In this document: in pieces, positions 9,305 through 17,953 of the stretch | Numbering within the stretch: position 1 is the first letter of the stretch | How the letters are laid out: each line of letters begins with the position of its first letter | Program-made: the position numbers and the translations under genes | Notes under the pieces: model-generated | Told to the model about the DNA's origin: nothing | The model's input: the letters and a program-made list of their open reading frames with translations, nothing else | The model's database searches: none | Assembly: GCA_020850755.1 (NCBI GenBank) | Contig: JADZEB010000003.1 | Location: 1-62,362 of the forward strand | Direction of reading: 5' to 3' | DNA: 62,362 nt | DNA from: Alphaproteobacteria bacterium | GTDB taxonomy: Bacteria > Pseudomonadota > Alphaproteobacteria > Acetobacterales > Acetobacteraceae

Positions 9305-10309
9305 TCAACCGGCCGCGGGCAACCAGGTGCCCAGGCCCTTTGCCTTCGCTTTCTGGTACACATAGTGGGCAATCGCAACGTCCTGCGAGACAAGCCCGGT
9401 TGTATGCACGAGAATCCGCTCATCCTCGCGCTCGCGGCCCTTCACCTTGCCGGCCACGACATCGCAGATCTCGCCGTGCAGCTGCTCGCGCGAAAACTGC
9501 CCTGCCTCGATCATCTTCTTGAATTCCTTCTGGATGCTGTTGAACACCCAGCTGTCGATCACGACCTTGTCCATCTTCGCCCAGCCGTCCGGATCGAGCT
9601 CGCGGCGGGCGAGCGAGATGAAGGTGGCCCCCGGCCCGAGCCACTGCTCGCGCGTCATGATGTCGGTCGAGGTAGTGCCGCCCACGGCGATGTCGGCGCC
9701 GCGCACGACCTCCTCGATCGTATCCATGGGAACGACCGGGATGCCAAGCTCCTTCGACCACTTCTCGGCAAACGCCTTGCGCGTCTCCAGCCGGCGCGAG
9801 GTGCAGCGGATCTCCTTGAACCTGTAGAGCGTGAGCAGGCAGCGCAACGCATTCACGCCCATCGTGCCGATGCCGACGAGCCCGAGCGTCAGCGGTCGCG
9901 CGCGGTCGAGTGGCCCCATCCACTTCAGCGCAACCACGGCGGCGGCGGTGCTGCGGATCGCGTAGTTCCAGTGCTCGTCAACGATTGCCTCGGCCTCGCC
10001 GGTCTTGGGATCGCTCAGCACCACATAGCGCGTGCAGTCGAGATAGCCCACGGTGTTGCGCACGCCATCGTCGTAGTAGTTGTAGAGGCGCACGCCAGTG
10101 GTGGGGATGTCCTTCAGCAAGGCCGCCTTGACGTGCCAGTGGTTGTTGAAGCCCTCGGCCACGTCCATCTTGAAGGCCGGCGGGCTGGACCACACCACGC
10201 TGTCGCGCGCGTGCATGCGGTACACCTCCTCGCACACATCCATCGCCTCCTGCACGCTCAAGAGATCGAGCGTGGCCTTGTAGGGAACGAACAGGATGTC
10301 GCGGGTCAT
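9305..10309 (-). CDS. Ornithine cyclodeaminase / mu-crystallin family protein
   Basis: A 334-residue NAD(P)-dependent protein of the OCD/mu-crystallin family. The Rossmann motif GIGTMG is at 146-151. The substrate pocket of the family is recognisable in the N-terminal half (HVKAAL with K61; AIRSTAAA with R119). ATG 10309 is preferred over an upstream in-frame GTG because AAGAAGG lies about 10 nt before it. Family activities include ornithine cyclodeaminase, ketimine reductase and alanine or other opine-type dehydrogenases. Sequence alone does not separate these. As first gene of the run OCD-tctC-tctB-tctA-M20 it probably acts on the imported compound or its product. The 171-bp gap to the divergent molybdenum hydroxylase gene holds the promoters. 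Confidence 0.9.
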   Translation of the reverse strand: MTRDILFVPYKATLDLLSVQEAMDVCEEVYRMHARDSVVWSSPPAFKMDVAEGFNNHWHVKAALLKDIPTTGVRLYNYYDDGVRNTVGYLDCTRYVVLSDPKTGEAEAIVDEHWNYAIRSTAAAVVALKWMGPLDRARPLTLGLVGIGTMGVNALRCLLTLYRFKEIRCTSRRLETRKAFAEKWSKELGIPVVPMDTIEEVVRGADIAVGGTTSTDIMTREQWLGPGATFISLARRELDPDGWAKMDKVVIDSWVFNSIQKEFKKMIEAGQFSREQLHGEICDVVAGKVKGREREDERILVHTTGLVSQDVAIAHYVYQKAKAKGLGTWLPAAG

Positions 10310-10480
10310 GTCTGGCAGGCCCTTCTTGCTACGAGCGCGCACCGCCAGGCCGCCAGAGGCGGCCTTTTCATCCTGGCAGCGTAACGCTATGAGAGTGTGT
10401 GGGGCTACCCTGCTTTCGTCAACCGACCTTCTGGTGCCGCGTTACCGGCGTCGGCCCCGCAACGCCAAGGAGCCCTGCCC

Positions 10481-12838
10481 ATGCCCGAAGGAGCCAGCGC
10501 CGCCGCGATCGAGGGGATCGGCGTGGCGCGCCCGCGCATCGAGGATGAGCGCCTGCTGCGCGGCAGGGGCCGTTACGTCGGGGACATTGCGCTGCCGGGC
10601 ATGCTGCGCGCATTCGTGCTGCGTTCGCCATATGCTCATGCCGAAATGGTCTCGATCGACACCAGCGCGGCGCGCGCTCTGCCCGGCGTTCTCGCGGTCC
10701 TGACGGGCGCGGAGCTCGCCGCAGATGGCATCGGCGGCATCCCGTGGGAGGTGCGTCCGCCGCAGAAGAAGCCGCCCCCGATCCTGCCGCCGGAGGGCGA
10801 CCCCGCTGTTGCCCCGCCGCAGCCCGCGCTGGCGCAAGGGCGTGTGCGCTATGTCGGCGAGCCGGTCGCGCTGATCGTTGCCGAGACCGAGGCAATTGCC
10901 CGCGATTCGGCCGAACTGGTCGCGGTCGAGTTTCGCGAGCTGCCCGCCCTGCATTCGGCCGTGGCGGCGCGCCAGCCCGGGGCGGCGGCGCTGTGGCCGC
11001 GATTTCCTGGCAATCTCTGCTTCGTCAACGAGAAGGGCGATCGCGACGCCACCGATGCCGCCTTCGCGCGTGCGGCGCATGTTGTCACGCTCACCCTGAC
11101 CAACCAGCGCCTCGCCCCCAGCCCGATCGAGACGCGAGCCTATCTCGGCGCCTTCGATGCCGCCAGCGGACGCTTCACGCTCTATGCCAATGCCGGCAAG
11201 CCGCACCCGATCCGCCATACCCTGGCGAAGTTCGTCTTCAAGCTGCCGGACAGCGCGGTGCATGTGATCGCGCCAGATATCGGCGGCGGCTTCGGTGGCA
11301 AGAACGTCCTCTACCCCGAGGAGATCCTGGTGCTGTGGGCGGCGCGTCGCATCGGCCGGCCGGTGCGCTGGATCCAGGACCGGAGCGAGGCCTTCCTCAG
11401 CGACATGCATGGCCGCGACCAGGTCGATCGCGCCTCGCTCGCACTCGACAGCGCGGGCAAGGTGCTGGGCCTGCGGGTGGAGGCGATCGCCAATCTCGGC
11501 GCCTATCTTGCGCCGCGCGCGGTGATCCCCACCACGGGCGTGCTGAAGCTTGCCACTGGCGTCTACGACATCCCGGCCGCGCATGTCTCGATCGAGGCGG
11601 CCTTCTCCAACACCGTGCCGACCTGCCCCTATCGTGGCGCCGGCCACCCCGAGGCGATCTATATCGTCGAGCGGTTGATGGATCTCGCCGCGATCCGGCT
11701 GGGCATGGACCCGGCGGTGCTGCGCCGGCAGAACCTCGTGCCGGCCGCGGCGATGCCCTACAAGACCGCGCTCGGCGTCACCTACGACACGGGCGACTTC
11801 CCGGCCAACATGGCACGCGCGGAGGCCCTCGCCGCCGCCGCCGGCTTCCCCGCCCGCCGTGCCGCCAGTGCCGCCGCCGGCCGGCTGCGCGGCCTCGGCA
11901 TCGCCAACTGCATCGAGATGTGCGGCTCAGGCTTCGGCGAGGCAGCCGAGCTGCGCGCCGAGACAGATGGCAGCATCACCGTGTTGATCGGCACCATGTC
12001 GAGCGGGCAGAGCCACGCCACCGTCTATGGCCAGGTGGTCGCCTCGGCCCTCGACATTCCAGCCTCGCGTGTGGCTGTCGTGCAAGGCGATACCGACCGC
12101 ATCGCCACCGGCAACGGCACCGGCGCCTGCCGCTCGCTGACGGTGGGCGGGGCGGCGATCCTGCGCACGGCCGAGGCGCTGGTCGCTGCCGGCAGGCCGA
12201 TTGCCGCGGGCCTGCTGGAAGTGGCGGCCGAGGACCTGTCCTATGCCGGGGGCCACTACACGGTCAGCGGCACCGACCGGCGGGTGAGCCTGGCGCAAGT
12301 GGCAGCGGCCGCCGCGCAATCAGGACAGCCCCTCGGCGCCAGCGAGCGCTTCAAGCCCGACGACGGCACCTTCCCCGCCGGCACCCACGCCGCCGAGGTG
12401 GAAGTCGATCCCGAAACGGGCGCGGTGCAGCTGCTCGCCTATACCATAGTCCACGATGCCGGCGTGGTGGTGAACCCGACCGTGGTCGCAGGCCAGCTGC
12501 ATGGCGGCGTGGCCCAGGGCATCGGCCAGGCGATGCTGGAGAGCGCCCGCTACGACCCCGAGAGCGCGCAGGTTCTGGCGGCCAGCTTCATGGACTACGC
12601 CATGCCGCGCGCCGACGACCTGCCGAGCTTCGGCTACGCGCTCAACGCAACGCCGACGGCGATCAACCCGCTCGGCGCGAAGTCGATCGGCGAGGCCGGC
12701 CCCACAGCCGCGCCGCCCGCGATCATGGGCGCGATCCTGGATGCACTGGCCCCGCTCGGGGTCGAGCATCTCGACATGCCCGCAACCCCGCACACGGTCT
12801 GGCGCGCGATCCGCGCTGCCGCCGCGGACCGCCGATAG
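10481..12838 (+). CDS. Xanthine dehydrogenase / CO dehydrogenase family molybdopterin-binding large subunit, solitary
   Basis: A 785-residue molybdenum hydroxylase large subunit (CoxL/XdhB-like), full length for the family. The N-terminal a/b hammerhead domain begins with RPRIEDERLLRGRGRYVGDI. Molybdopterin-domain motifs follow: DIGGGFGGKN, the active-site loop PYRGAGHPEA, and the catalytic Glu in KSIGEAGPTAAPPAI near the C terminus. The loop resembles AYRGAGR of form II CoxL-like enzymes, not AYRCSFR of true CO dehydrogenase, so it probably hydroxylates an aromatic heterocycle or aldehyde. AAGGAG precedes ATG 10481. No [2Fe-2S] small subunit or FAD medium subunit gene lies next to it; both neighbours are on the other strand. 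Its electron partners must be encoded elsewhere. Confidence 0.93.
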   Translation: MPEGASAAAIEGIGVARPRIEDERLLRGRGRYVGDIALPGMLRAFVLRSPYAHAEMVSIDTSAARALPGVLAVLTGAELAADGIGGIPWEVRPPQKKPPPILPPEGDPAVAPPQPALAQGRVRYVGEPVALIVAETEAIARDSAELVAVEFRELPALHSAVAARQPGAAALWPRFPGNLCFVNEKGDRDATDAAFARAAHVVTLTLTNQRLAPSPIETRAYLGAFDAASGRFTLYANAGKPHPIRHTLAKFVFKLPDSAVHVIAPDIGGGFGGKNVLYPEEILVLWAARRIGRPVRWIQDRSEAFLSDMHGRDQVDRASLALDSAGKVLGLRVEAIANLGAYLAPRAVIPTTGVLKLATGVYDIPAAHVSIEAAFSNTVPTCPYRGAGHPEAIYIVERLMDLAAIRLGMDPAVLRRQNLVPAAAMPYKTALGVTYDTGDFPANMARAEALAAAAGFPARRAASAAAGRLRGLGIANCIEMCGSGFGEAAELRAETDGSITVLIGTMSSGQSHATVYGQVVASALDIPASRVAVVQGDTDRIATGNGTGACRSLTVGGAAILRTAEALVAAGRPIAAGLLEVAAEDLSYAGGHYTVSGTDRRVSLAQVAAAAAQSGQPLGASERFKPDDGTFPAGTHAAEVEVDPETGAVQLLAYTIVHDAGVVVNPTVVAGQLHGGVAQGIGQAMLESARYDPESAQVLAASFMDYAMPRADDLPSFGYALNATPTAINPLGAKSIGEAGPTAAPPAIMGAILDALAPLGVEHLDMPATPHTVWRAIRAAAADRR

Positions 12839-12850
12839 GACGGCAAGGGA

Positions 12851-13231
12851 CTAGTTCTGGCCGGGCTCGATGACGAAATCGAAATGCCGGCCGCTTGGCG
12901 CGTAGATCTCGAAGATCTCGAACACCTCGTTGCTGACATTGCTCAGCGAGTGGCGCATGCCGGCCGGGATGTAGACCACATCGTCGGTCTCGATCGTGTA
13001 CTCCTTGCCTTCCACGATCAGCCGTCCCTGCCCGCGCCGGACGATATAGACGTTGTCCGCGTTCGTGTGGCGGTGGATCTTACCCTTCGGGCCGCCGGAC
13101 ACCAGCCGGTTCAGGTGCACATCGATCTTCTCCGTGCCCATGGACGGATTGACGAAGCTGACCTGCTCGCCCCGCCCCTTCTCCGACATGGGCTTGGTCG
13201 GCATCTCGGCGAACTTCATGATGCGGAACAC
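12851..13231 (-). CDS. Small cupin-domain protein
   Basis: A 126-residue single cupin fold. Motif 1 appears as KIHRHTNADNVYIVRRGQG, with two His and a Glu position changed to Asn/Asp, and motif 2 as YIPAGMRHSLSN with one His. The start is a GTG at 13231 with GGAGGG about 8 nt upstream; an ATG at 13219 is a weaker option. It is the last gene of a minus-strand run (ThDP enzyme, deacetylase, binding protein, cupin) and overlaps nothing, with 12 bp to the convergent molybdenum hydroxylase stop. Cupins of this size act as isomerases, dioxygenases or sugar/acid binding proteins; no specific activity can be assigned. Confidence 0.85.
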   Translation of the reverse strand: MFRIMKFAEMPTKPMSEKGRGEQVSFVNPSMGTEKIDVHLNRLVSGGPKGKIHRHTNADNVYIVRRGQGRLIVEGKEYTIETDDVVYIPAGMRHSLSNVSNEVFEIFEIYAPSGRHFDFVIEPGQN

Positions 13232-13319
13232 GGCGCGGTCCCTCCAACAGCAGCGCGGGTGCGAGGACCGGCCCTCCGGCCCCCACGCCCGCTATTCTGC
13301 GCCTTCGCGCGACGGCTCG

Positions 13320-14318
13320 CTAGCCCGCCGCCGCAAGGAACTTGCGATCGACATAGCGCGCGAGCGGTCCGTCGGCGCGCGGTACGTCGCCCCAATCGAC
13401 CAGCAGTTGCAGGATGCCGCGCACCGCCTCGTCGGTGAAGGCGGACTTCAACTCGAAGCCCTTGATCTCGACGACGAGATCATGGGTCTTGAGCGCATCG
13501 TCCACCGAGACCGACGAACGCTGCGCCAGGATCTCGCCGCAGCGCTGCCGGTTGGCCGACGCATACATGAAGTCGATCGCCCGGTTGTTGGCCTTGAGGA
13601 AGGCGGCCAGCGTCGCCTGATTCGCATCTGCCCACGCCTTGTTGGCATGCCAGGTCATGTAGGGCACCTGCGGCAGGAGCGGGCCCAGCACGCCCAGATT
13701 GACAAAGCCCTCGCCGATGCCGCGGAACGCCAGCGGGGTTGCCACCGCCGCGGCCTGGACCGCCCCCGCGGCCAGGGCAGCGAAGCGCTGTGGCGTCGCG
13801 CCTGCGAACACCACCTCGACATCGTTGCGCCCGTGCAGCCCGTTCTGGCGCGCCAGCGCCTCCCACCAGACCATGGTGATGTCCTTGGCGCCGCCGACGA
13901 TCACGCGCTTGCCGCGCAACTCGCTCACCGAGCGGATGCCGCGCGCACCGAGCATCATGGTGGTCGCCTTGGCGAGCCCGTTGGCGACAACCACAAGCGG
14001 CGCCCCGCGATCGATCGCGCGGATGCCATCGAGCCACGAGGAGCTTCCGACATGCACCGCGTTCACGGCGGCCATCTGCGCCGAGTTGGCGCTGCCGCCC
14101 GTGAGCACCACGTCCATGCGCAGCCCCTCGGCCTCGAAATAGCCGAGCGCCTGGGCGACGAAGATCGAATAATACTCGACCGTGTTGCCGATGATGCCGA
14201 GCGTCATGCTGCGCTGGGCCTGCGCCCGCGCGCGCGCGCCCCCGAGCGCGGCGTGGGCCGTGATGCCCGCCGCCCCGGCAAGGGCGGCACGGCGGCTGAT
14301 AGTGCTGCTGTTGTCCAT
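13320..14318 (-). CDS. NMT1/SsuA-like ABC substrate-binding protein, orphan
   Basis: A 332-residue periplasmic binding protein. ATG 14318 has AAGGAGG 5 nt upstream and is followed by a Tat-like leader (SRRAALAGAAG) ending in an ARAQA cleavage region. The mature part has the SsuA/ThiY/NMT1 pattern: TLGIIGNTVEYYSIFVAQ, the GYFEAEGL turn, and GSANSAQMAAVNA. These receptors bind sulfonates, nitrate, taurine or thiamine precursors and normally partner an SsuB/SsuC-type ATPase and permease. No such genes are adjacent, so it is an orphan receptor here. It lies 47 bp downstream of the deacetylase gene and 88 bp upstream of the cupin gene, on the same strand. Confidence 0.88.
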   Translation of the reverse strand: MDNSSTISRRAALAGAAGITAHAALGGARARAQAQRSMTLGIIGNTVEYYSIFVAQALGYFEAEGLRMDVVLTGGSANSAQMAAVNAVHVGSSSWLDGIRAIDRGAPLVVVANGLAKATTMMLGARGIRSVSELRGKRVIVGGAKDITMVWWEALARQNGLHGRNDVEVVFAGATPQRFAALAAGAVQAAAVATPLAFRGIGEGFVNLGVLGPLLPQVPYMTWHANKAWADANQATLAAFLKANNRAIDFMYASANRQRCGEILAQRSSVSVDDALKTHDLVVEIKGFELKSAFTDEAVRGILQLLVDWGDVPRADGPLARYVDRKFLAAAG

Positions 14319-14365
14319 GTGTCCCTCCTTCCGCCCAATGCGCGGCCGCGCCTTGGGGCTTGGCC

Positions 14366-15268
14366 TCAGGGCTTGTAGGTGTCGCTGGGATAGTGCTGAA
14401 CGAAATAGTCGTGGATCTCCCCGCCCGTGGTCACCCACACGCCGGCATGCTTGCAGACGTATTCCAGCACGCGATCCAGCATGTCGATGCGGTGCGGCAC
14501 GCCGATGACGAAGGGATGGAGGCAAAGCGCCATCACCTTGCCGGTCTGCTCGCCCTCGCGGTAGAGCACGTCGAACTGGCGCTTGCAGATGCTTTCGAAG
14601 GCATCGGTGGTGAGCTTGTCCGACTTGATCAGGACGTCGTTCGTCTCCCACGAATAGGGCATCGAAAGCAGCGGCCGCCCGCCGATGTCCATGTAGTAAG
14701 GCTGGTCGTCGTTCACCCAGTCGCAGATATACTTGCACCCATTGTCGACCAGGTGATCGAGCGTGTTCCAGGTCTCGGCCAGGCCCGAGCCGAGCCAGCC
14801 GCGCGGCGCCTTTCCGGTCGCGCGCTTGATGGTGTTGAACACTTCGGCGATCGCCTTGGGTTCCTCCTCGGGCGGCATCTCGTTCAGGCGCACGGCGTTG
14901 GTGCGGCCATGCCCCATGAACTCCCAGTCGAGCGCCTGGCAGGCGCTGATGATCTCCGGATGGTGGATGCAGATCTCGCTGTTGAGCGCCACCGTGCCGC
15001 GCACGCCGTGGCGCTTCATCACGTCCATCACCCGCCACACCGCCACCCGGTTGCCATAGTCGCGATGCGCCCAGGAATAGACGAACGGGATCTTGGCGCG
15101 GTCCTTGGGGATGCGCTCGTTGTTGTCCCCGGGCATGGACTCGCGCAGATCGAAGAACTCGATGTTCGGGATGACCCAGAACGCAAGCCGCGCGCCGTTC
15201 GGCCACTTGATCGGCGGGCGCTTCGGCGCGGGCCAGTACGGGAATGGTCCATAGGGGCGCGGCTGCAT
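14366..15268 (-). CDS. Polysaccharide deacetylase family protein, PuuE/allantoinase-like
   Basis: A 300-residue NodB-fold hydrolase of the metal-independent allantoinase (PuuE) type rather than a chitin deacetylase. The classic TFDD metal motif is missing and replaced by NIEFFDL in strand 1. EFMGHGRTN stands for the usual (H/G)GHGW(R/N) block, GSGLAETWNTLDHL for the family's SP-x-S-x-N-T-x-x-L-L block, and CLHPFVIGVPHRI is the conserved His-Pro motif. DDQPYYM is also typical. Such enzymes open cyclic ureides or related amides. With a hydantoinase-type gene and M20-like amidohydrolases in the same region, a role in cyclic-amide or purine-ring breakdown is plausible (inference). Confidence 0.88.
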   Translation of the reverse strand: MQPRPYGPFPYWPAPKRPPIKWPNGARLAFWVIPNIEFFDLRESMPGDNNERIPKDRAKIPFVYSWAHRDYGNRVAVWRVMDVMKRHGVRGTVALNSEICIHHPEIISACQALDWEFMGHGRTNAVRLNEMPPEEEPKAIAEVFNTIKRATGKAPRGWLGSGLAETWNTLDHLVDNGCKYICDWVNDDQPYYMDIGGRPLLSMPYSWETNDVLIKSDKLTTDAFESICKRQFDVLYREGEQTGKVMALCLHPFVIGVPHRIDMLDRVLEYVCKHAGVWVTTGGEIHDYFVQHYPSDTYKP

Positions 15269-15398
15269 CCGGGCCGTCTCCTCCGCGAAGCGGTTGCATG
15301 ACCACGCACGCCGGTCGCGAGCGCGGCGCTTTCATGCTGGCATCGCAATAAAACACTGTCCAGCCGTCTTGGCCCCGTCAGGGACGGACGGCAGGAAT

Positions 15399-17117
15399 CT
15401 ACAGGGACTGATCCATCACCACGTCGATCAGGTGCGGGCGATCCCCGGCCAGGCCCGCCGCCAACGCCGCGCGCAGTTCGTCGAGCGTGCTCACGCGCGT
15501 AGCGGCAAGCCCGAAGCTGCGCGCGAAGCCGGGATAGTCGATCGCCGGCTCGGCGATGTTCATGCCGATGAAGCGTCCGGTCTGCGCCACCGCCCCGCGC
15601 ATGTCGCGCGCGCGCTGCTTGAGGATGCGGTAGCCGCCATTGTTGAGGATCACGAACACCAGACCGCGCAGGCCCTGATTGGCCGCCGTCCACAGTCCCT
15701 GGCAGGTGTAGAGCGCGCTGCCATCGCCGATCAGCGCCACCAGCGGCCGCTCGGGCTGGGCGAGCTTGGCGCCGATCGCCGCCGGCAGGCCCCAGCCGAT
15801 GCCGCCGCCGCGCATGCCGAAATAGCTGCGCGCATCCAGGCTCGGGATCAGCTCGTTCATCCGTCCCTGCGAGGAGAGCGTTTCCTCGATCACCACCGCG
15901 TTCGCCGGCAGGGCATCCCCGATCGCGGCCATGAGCGCGGTCGGACGAATCGGGGTCTTGGCCGCCTCGGCCGCAGCGGCGGCACGCAAGCCGGCACGCG
16001 AGGCGGCAATGGTGCCCTCGACCTCTGCGCGCCGCGCGCTGGCGCGTGCCCGACCCGCCTCCCCCAGCCGCGCGGAGACGAGCGCGGCAATCTCCGGCAG
16101 CGTCGCCTTGGGATCGCCCAGGATGCCCACCTCCTCGGGGTAGTTCTTGCCGATCTCCCACGGGTCGCTGTCGAGATGCAGCACCGTGAGCCCCTCGGGC
16201 ATGGGCTCGACGGCCGAGGGCAGCGACAAGAGGAACAGGTCGGCGCCGACCGAGAACAGCACGTCATGGGCCGAGAGCGTGGCGCGCAGCTTGGGGCCGA
16301 GGCGGCCGGAATGGCCGGCGAACAGGGGATGGGTGGTCGGGAACACGGCGGTGCTCGCCGCCCCTTCCATATAGACCGGCGCGCCGAGCAGCTCGGCCAG
16401 CGCCACCAGCTCGCCGAAGGCATCGCTTTTCGCCACCGCATCGCCGGCGAAGAGCACCGGCCGCGCCGCGCCGGCCAGCCGCTCGGCTGCGCGCGCCACC
16501 GCTTCGGCATCGCCGCGCATGCGCGGGGCGACGCGCGTCGGGGCGCCGAGATCGAGTTCGGCCTCGGCCAGCAGCACGTCGCCGGGAATGGAGAGGAACA
16601 CCGGCCCGGTGGGCGGCGTCAGCGCCACCTTGATCGCCCGGCGCATGGCGCGCGGCAGGTCGGCCACGCGGTGCACCTCGTAGGACCATTTGACGAAGGG
16701 CCGTGCGATCGGCGGCAACTCGGCCCAGAGATTGGGCTCGGTCAGCCCGAACACCTGGTCGTGCTGCCCGGCCGTGACCAGGAGCGGCGCACCGCTTTTC
16801 TGCGCGTCGTAGAGCATGCCGATGCCGTTGCCGAGCCCCGGCGCAGCATGCAGGTTGACCACGCCAAGCCGCGCACCGGCCTGGGCGTAGCCGTCGGCCA
16901 TCGCCACCACGGCCGCTTCCTGGAGCGCCAGCACGTAGCGAATCGAGGTCTCGTTGGCGAGTGCGTCCATCAGCGCCAATTCGGTGGTGCCGGGGTTGCC
17001 GAAGATCAGCTCGACGCCCTCCTCGCGGAGGATTTCCAGGAAGGCGCGCTGGCCGGTCATCAGGGGCAAGGCGGTGTCTCCATGGGATCGCAAAGGGGGA
17101 TGGGCGATTTGCGCCAC
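15399..17117 (-). CDS. Thiamine-diphosphate enzyme, benzoylformate decarboxylase / acetolactate synthase-like
   Basis: A 572-residue ThDP-dependent enzyme with N-terminal Pyr, central and C-terminal PP domains. The catalytic Glu lies in ALQEAAVVAMADGYAQ; the ThDP/Mg motif runs from IGDGSALYTCQGLW to ILNNGGYRIL (GDG-x25-NN). FGNPGTTELALM near the N terminus resembles benzoylformate decarboxylase and oxalyl-CoA decarboxylase relatives. The annotated start is a GTG at 17117 with GGAG nearby; the ATG at 17060 (MTGQRAFLEIL) matches the domain boundary and is a real alternative of 553 residues. It heads the run ThDP enzyme - deacetylase - binding protein - cupin. Substrate is probably a 2-oxo acid; which one is not evident. 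Confidence 0.92.
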   Translation of the reverse strand: MAQIAHPPLRSHGDTALPLMTGQRAFLEILREEGVELIFGNPGTTELALMDALANETSIRYVLALQEAAVVAMADGYAQAGARLGVVNLHAAPGLGNGIGMLYDAQKSGAPLLVTAGQHDQVFGLTEPNLWAELPPIARPFVKWSYEVHRVADLPRAMRRAIKVALTPPTGPVFLSIPGDVLLAEAELDLGAPTRVAPRMRGDAEAVARAAERLAGAARPVLFAGDAVAKSDAFGELVALAELLGAPVYMEGAASTAVFPTTHPLFAGHSGRLGPKLRATLSAHDVLFSVGADLFLLSLPSAVEPMPEGLTVLHLDSDPWEIGKNYPEEVGILGDPKATLPEIAALVSARLGEAGRARASARRAEVEGTIAASRAGLRAAAAAEAAKTPIRPTALMAAIGDALPANAVVIEETLSSQGRMNELIPSLDARSYFGMRGGGIGWGLPAAIGAKLAQPERPLVALIGDGSALYTCQGLWTAANQGLRGLVFVILNNGGYRILKQRARDMRGAVAQTGRFIGMNIAEPAIDYPGFARSFGLAATRVSTLDELRAALAAGLAGDRPHLIDVVMDQSL

Positions 17118-17184
17118 CCCTCGCTCCTACCCGCTTGCGCGCCGGTTGGCTAGTGCGGCCGCGAGCAATGCCGCATTCGGTTGG

Positions 17185-17763
17185 TCAGCCCCCGGTCTGC
17201 CAGGCCGACAGGGCCTCGTTGGGGTAGAGAAGCTGGACGATGTTCAGCGTCAGGTTGTCGCGGATCATGAAACCCACGAACAGCTCGGCTCCTGCCACCA
17301 GCGCCAGCGACACCCATACCGGCAAGGCGCGCGCCAGCAGGAAGCCCAGCGCCGCCGCCGCCGTGTCGGCCACCGAGTTCACGATGCTGTCGCCGAAATA
17401 GCCCTGCGCCAGTGCCGATTGCCGGTAGCGCTCCATCACCAGCGGCGTGTTCTCGACCAACTCCCACGCCACCTCGATGCCGATCGCGCAGGCGAAGCGC
17501 AGGCCCATCGGCATCCCGGGCGCGAGCCACCAGAGGAGCGCGTAGAAGGCCAAGCCGTGGATGACATGGGAGAAGCTGTACCAGTCGGTCAGGTGCTGCG
17601 AGGTCTCGGGGCCGGCATGGTTGCCGTGCCAAAGGTCGATGCTGCCGCAGGCGCAGATCCATGGCTGCCCCATCTGTGCCAGCACCAGCACCTGCAACAG
17701 GACGATGCCGCCCGCGAGCAGCATTGCCGGACCGAGTCTGCCTTCCAGATCCTGACGTGTCAT
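17185..17763 (-). CDS. DUF2585 / UPF0314 family membrane protein
   Basis: A 192-residue membrane protein of the alphaproteobacterial UPF0314 (DUF2585) family, function unknown. Recognisable family blocks are WICACGSIDLWHG (residues about 35-47), SQHLTDWYSFSHVIHG, a GIEVAWELVENTP block, the YFGDSIVNSVADT stretch, and RDNLTLNIVQLLYP near the end. There are about five hydrophobic segments. The start MTRQDLEG at 17763 was chosen because the in-frame extension upstream has no family similarity and runs into the gene at 17954. It reads in the same direction as the ThDP gene 67 bp downstream but is likely independent. Its presence supports an alphaproteobacterial host. Confidence 0.92.
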   Translation of the reverse strand: MTRQDLEGRLGPAMLLAGGIVLLQVLVLAQMGQPWICACGSIDLWHGNHAGPETSQHLTDWYSFSHVIHGLAFYALLWWLAPGMPMGLRFACAIGIEVAWELVENTPLVMERYRQSALAQGYFGDSIVNSVADTAAAALGFLLARALPVWVSLALVAGAELFVGFMIRDNLTLNIVQLLYPNEALSAWQTGG

Positions 17764-17953
17764 GGCGGGAGGCCGATCAACGGAGTGGGGACGCCAAGCT
17801 TGGCAGTGCCGCCTTCCCCCTGGCAATGGTCTTGTTGGTGCCAGGGGCAACTTGGTGCCAGGGCAACCGGCCCGCGCCGGGCCCGCCGCAGCCCCCGGAT
17901 CCAGCACCGGCCCCGACCGGCCGCCCGGTCCACGCCTAATCGACGCGCCGCGC

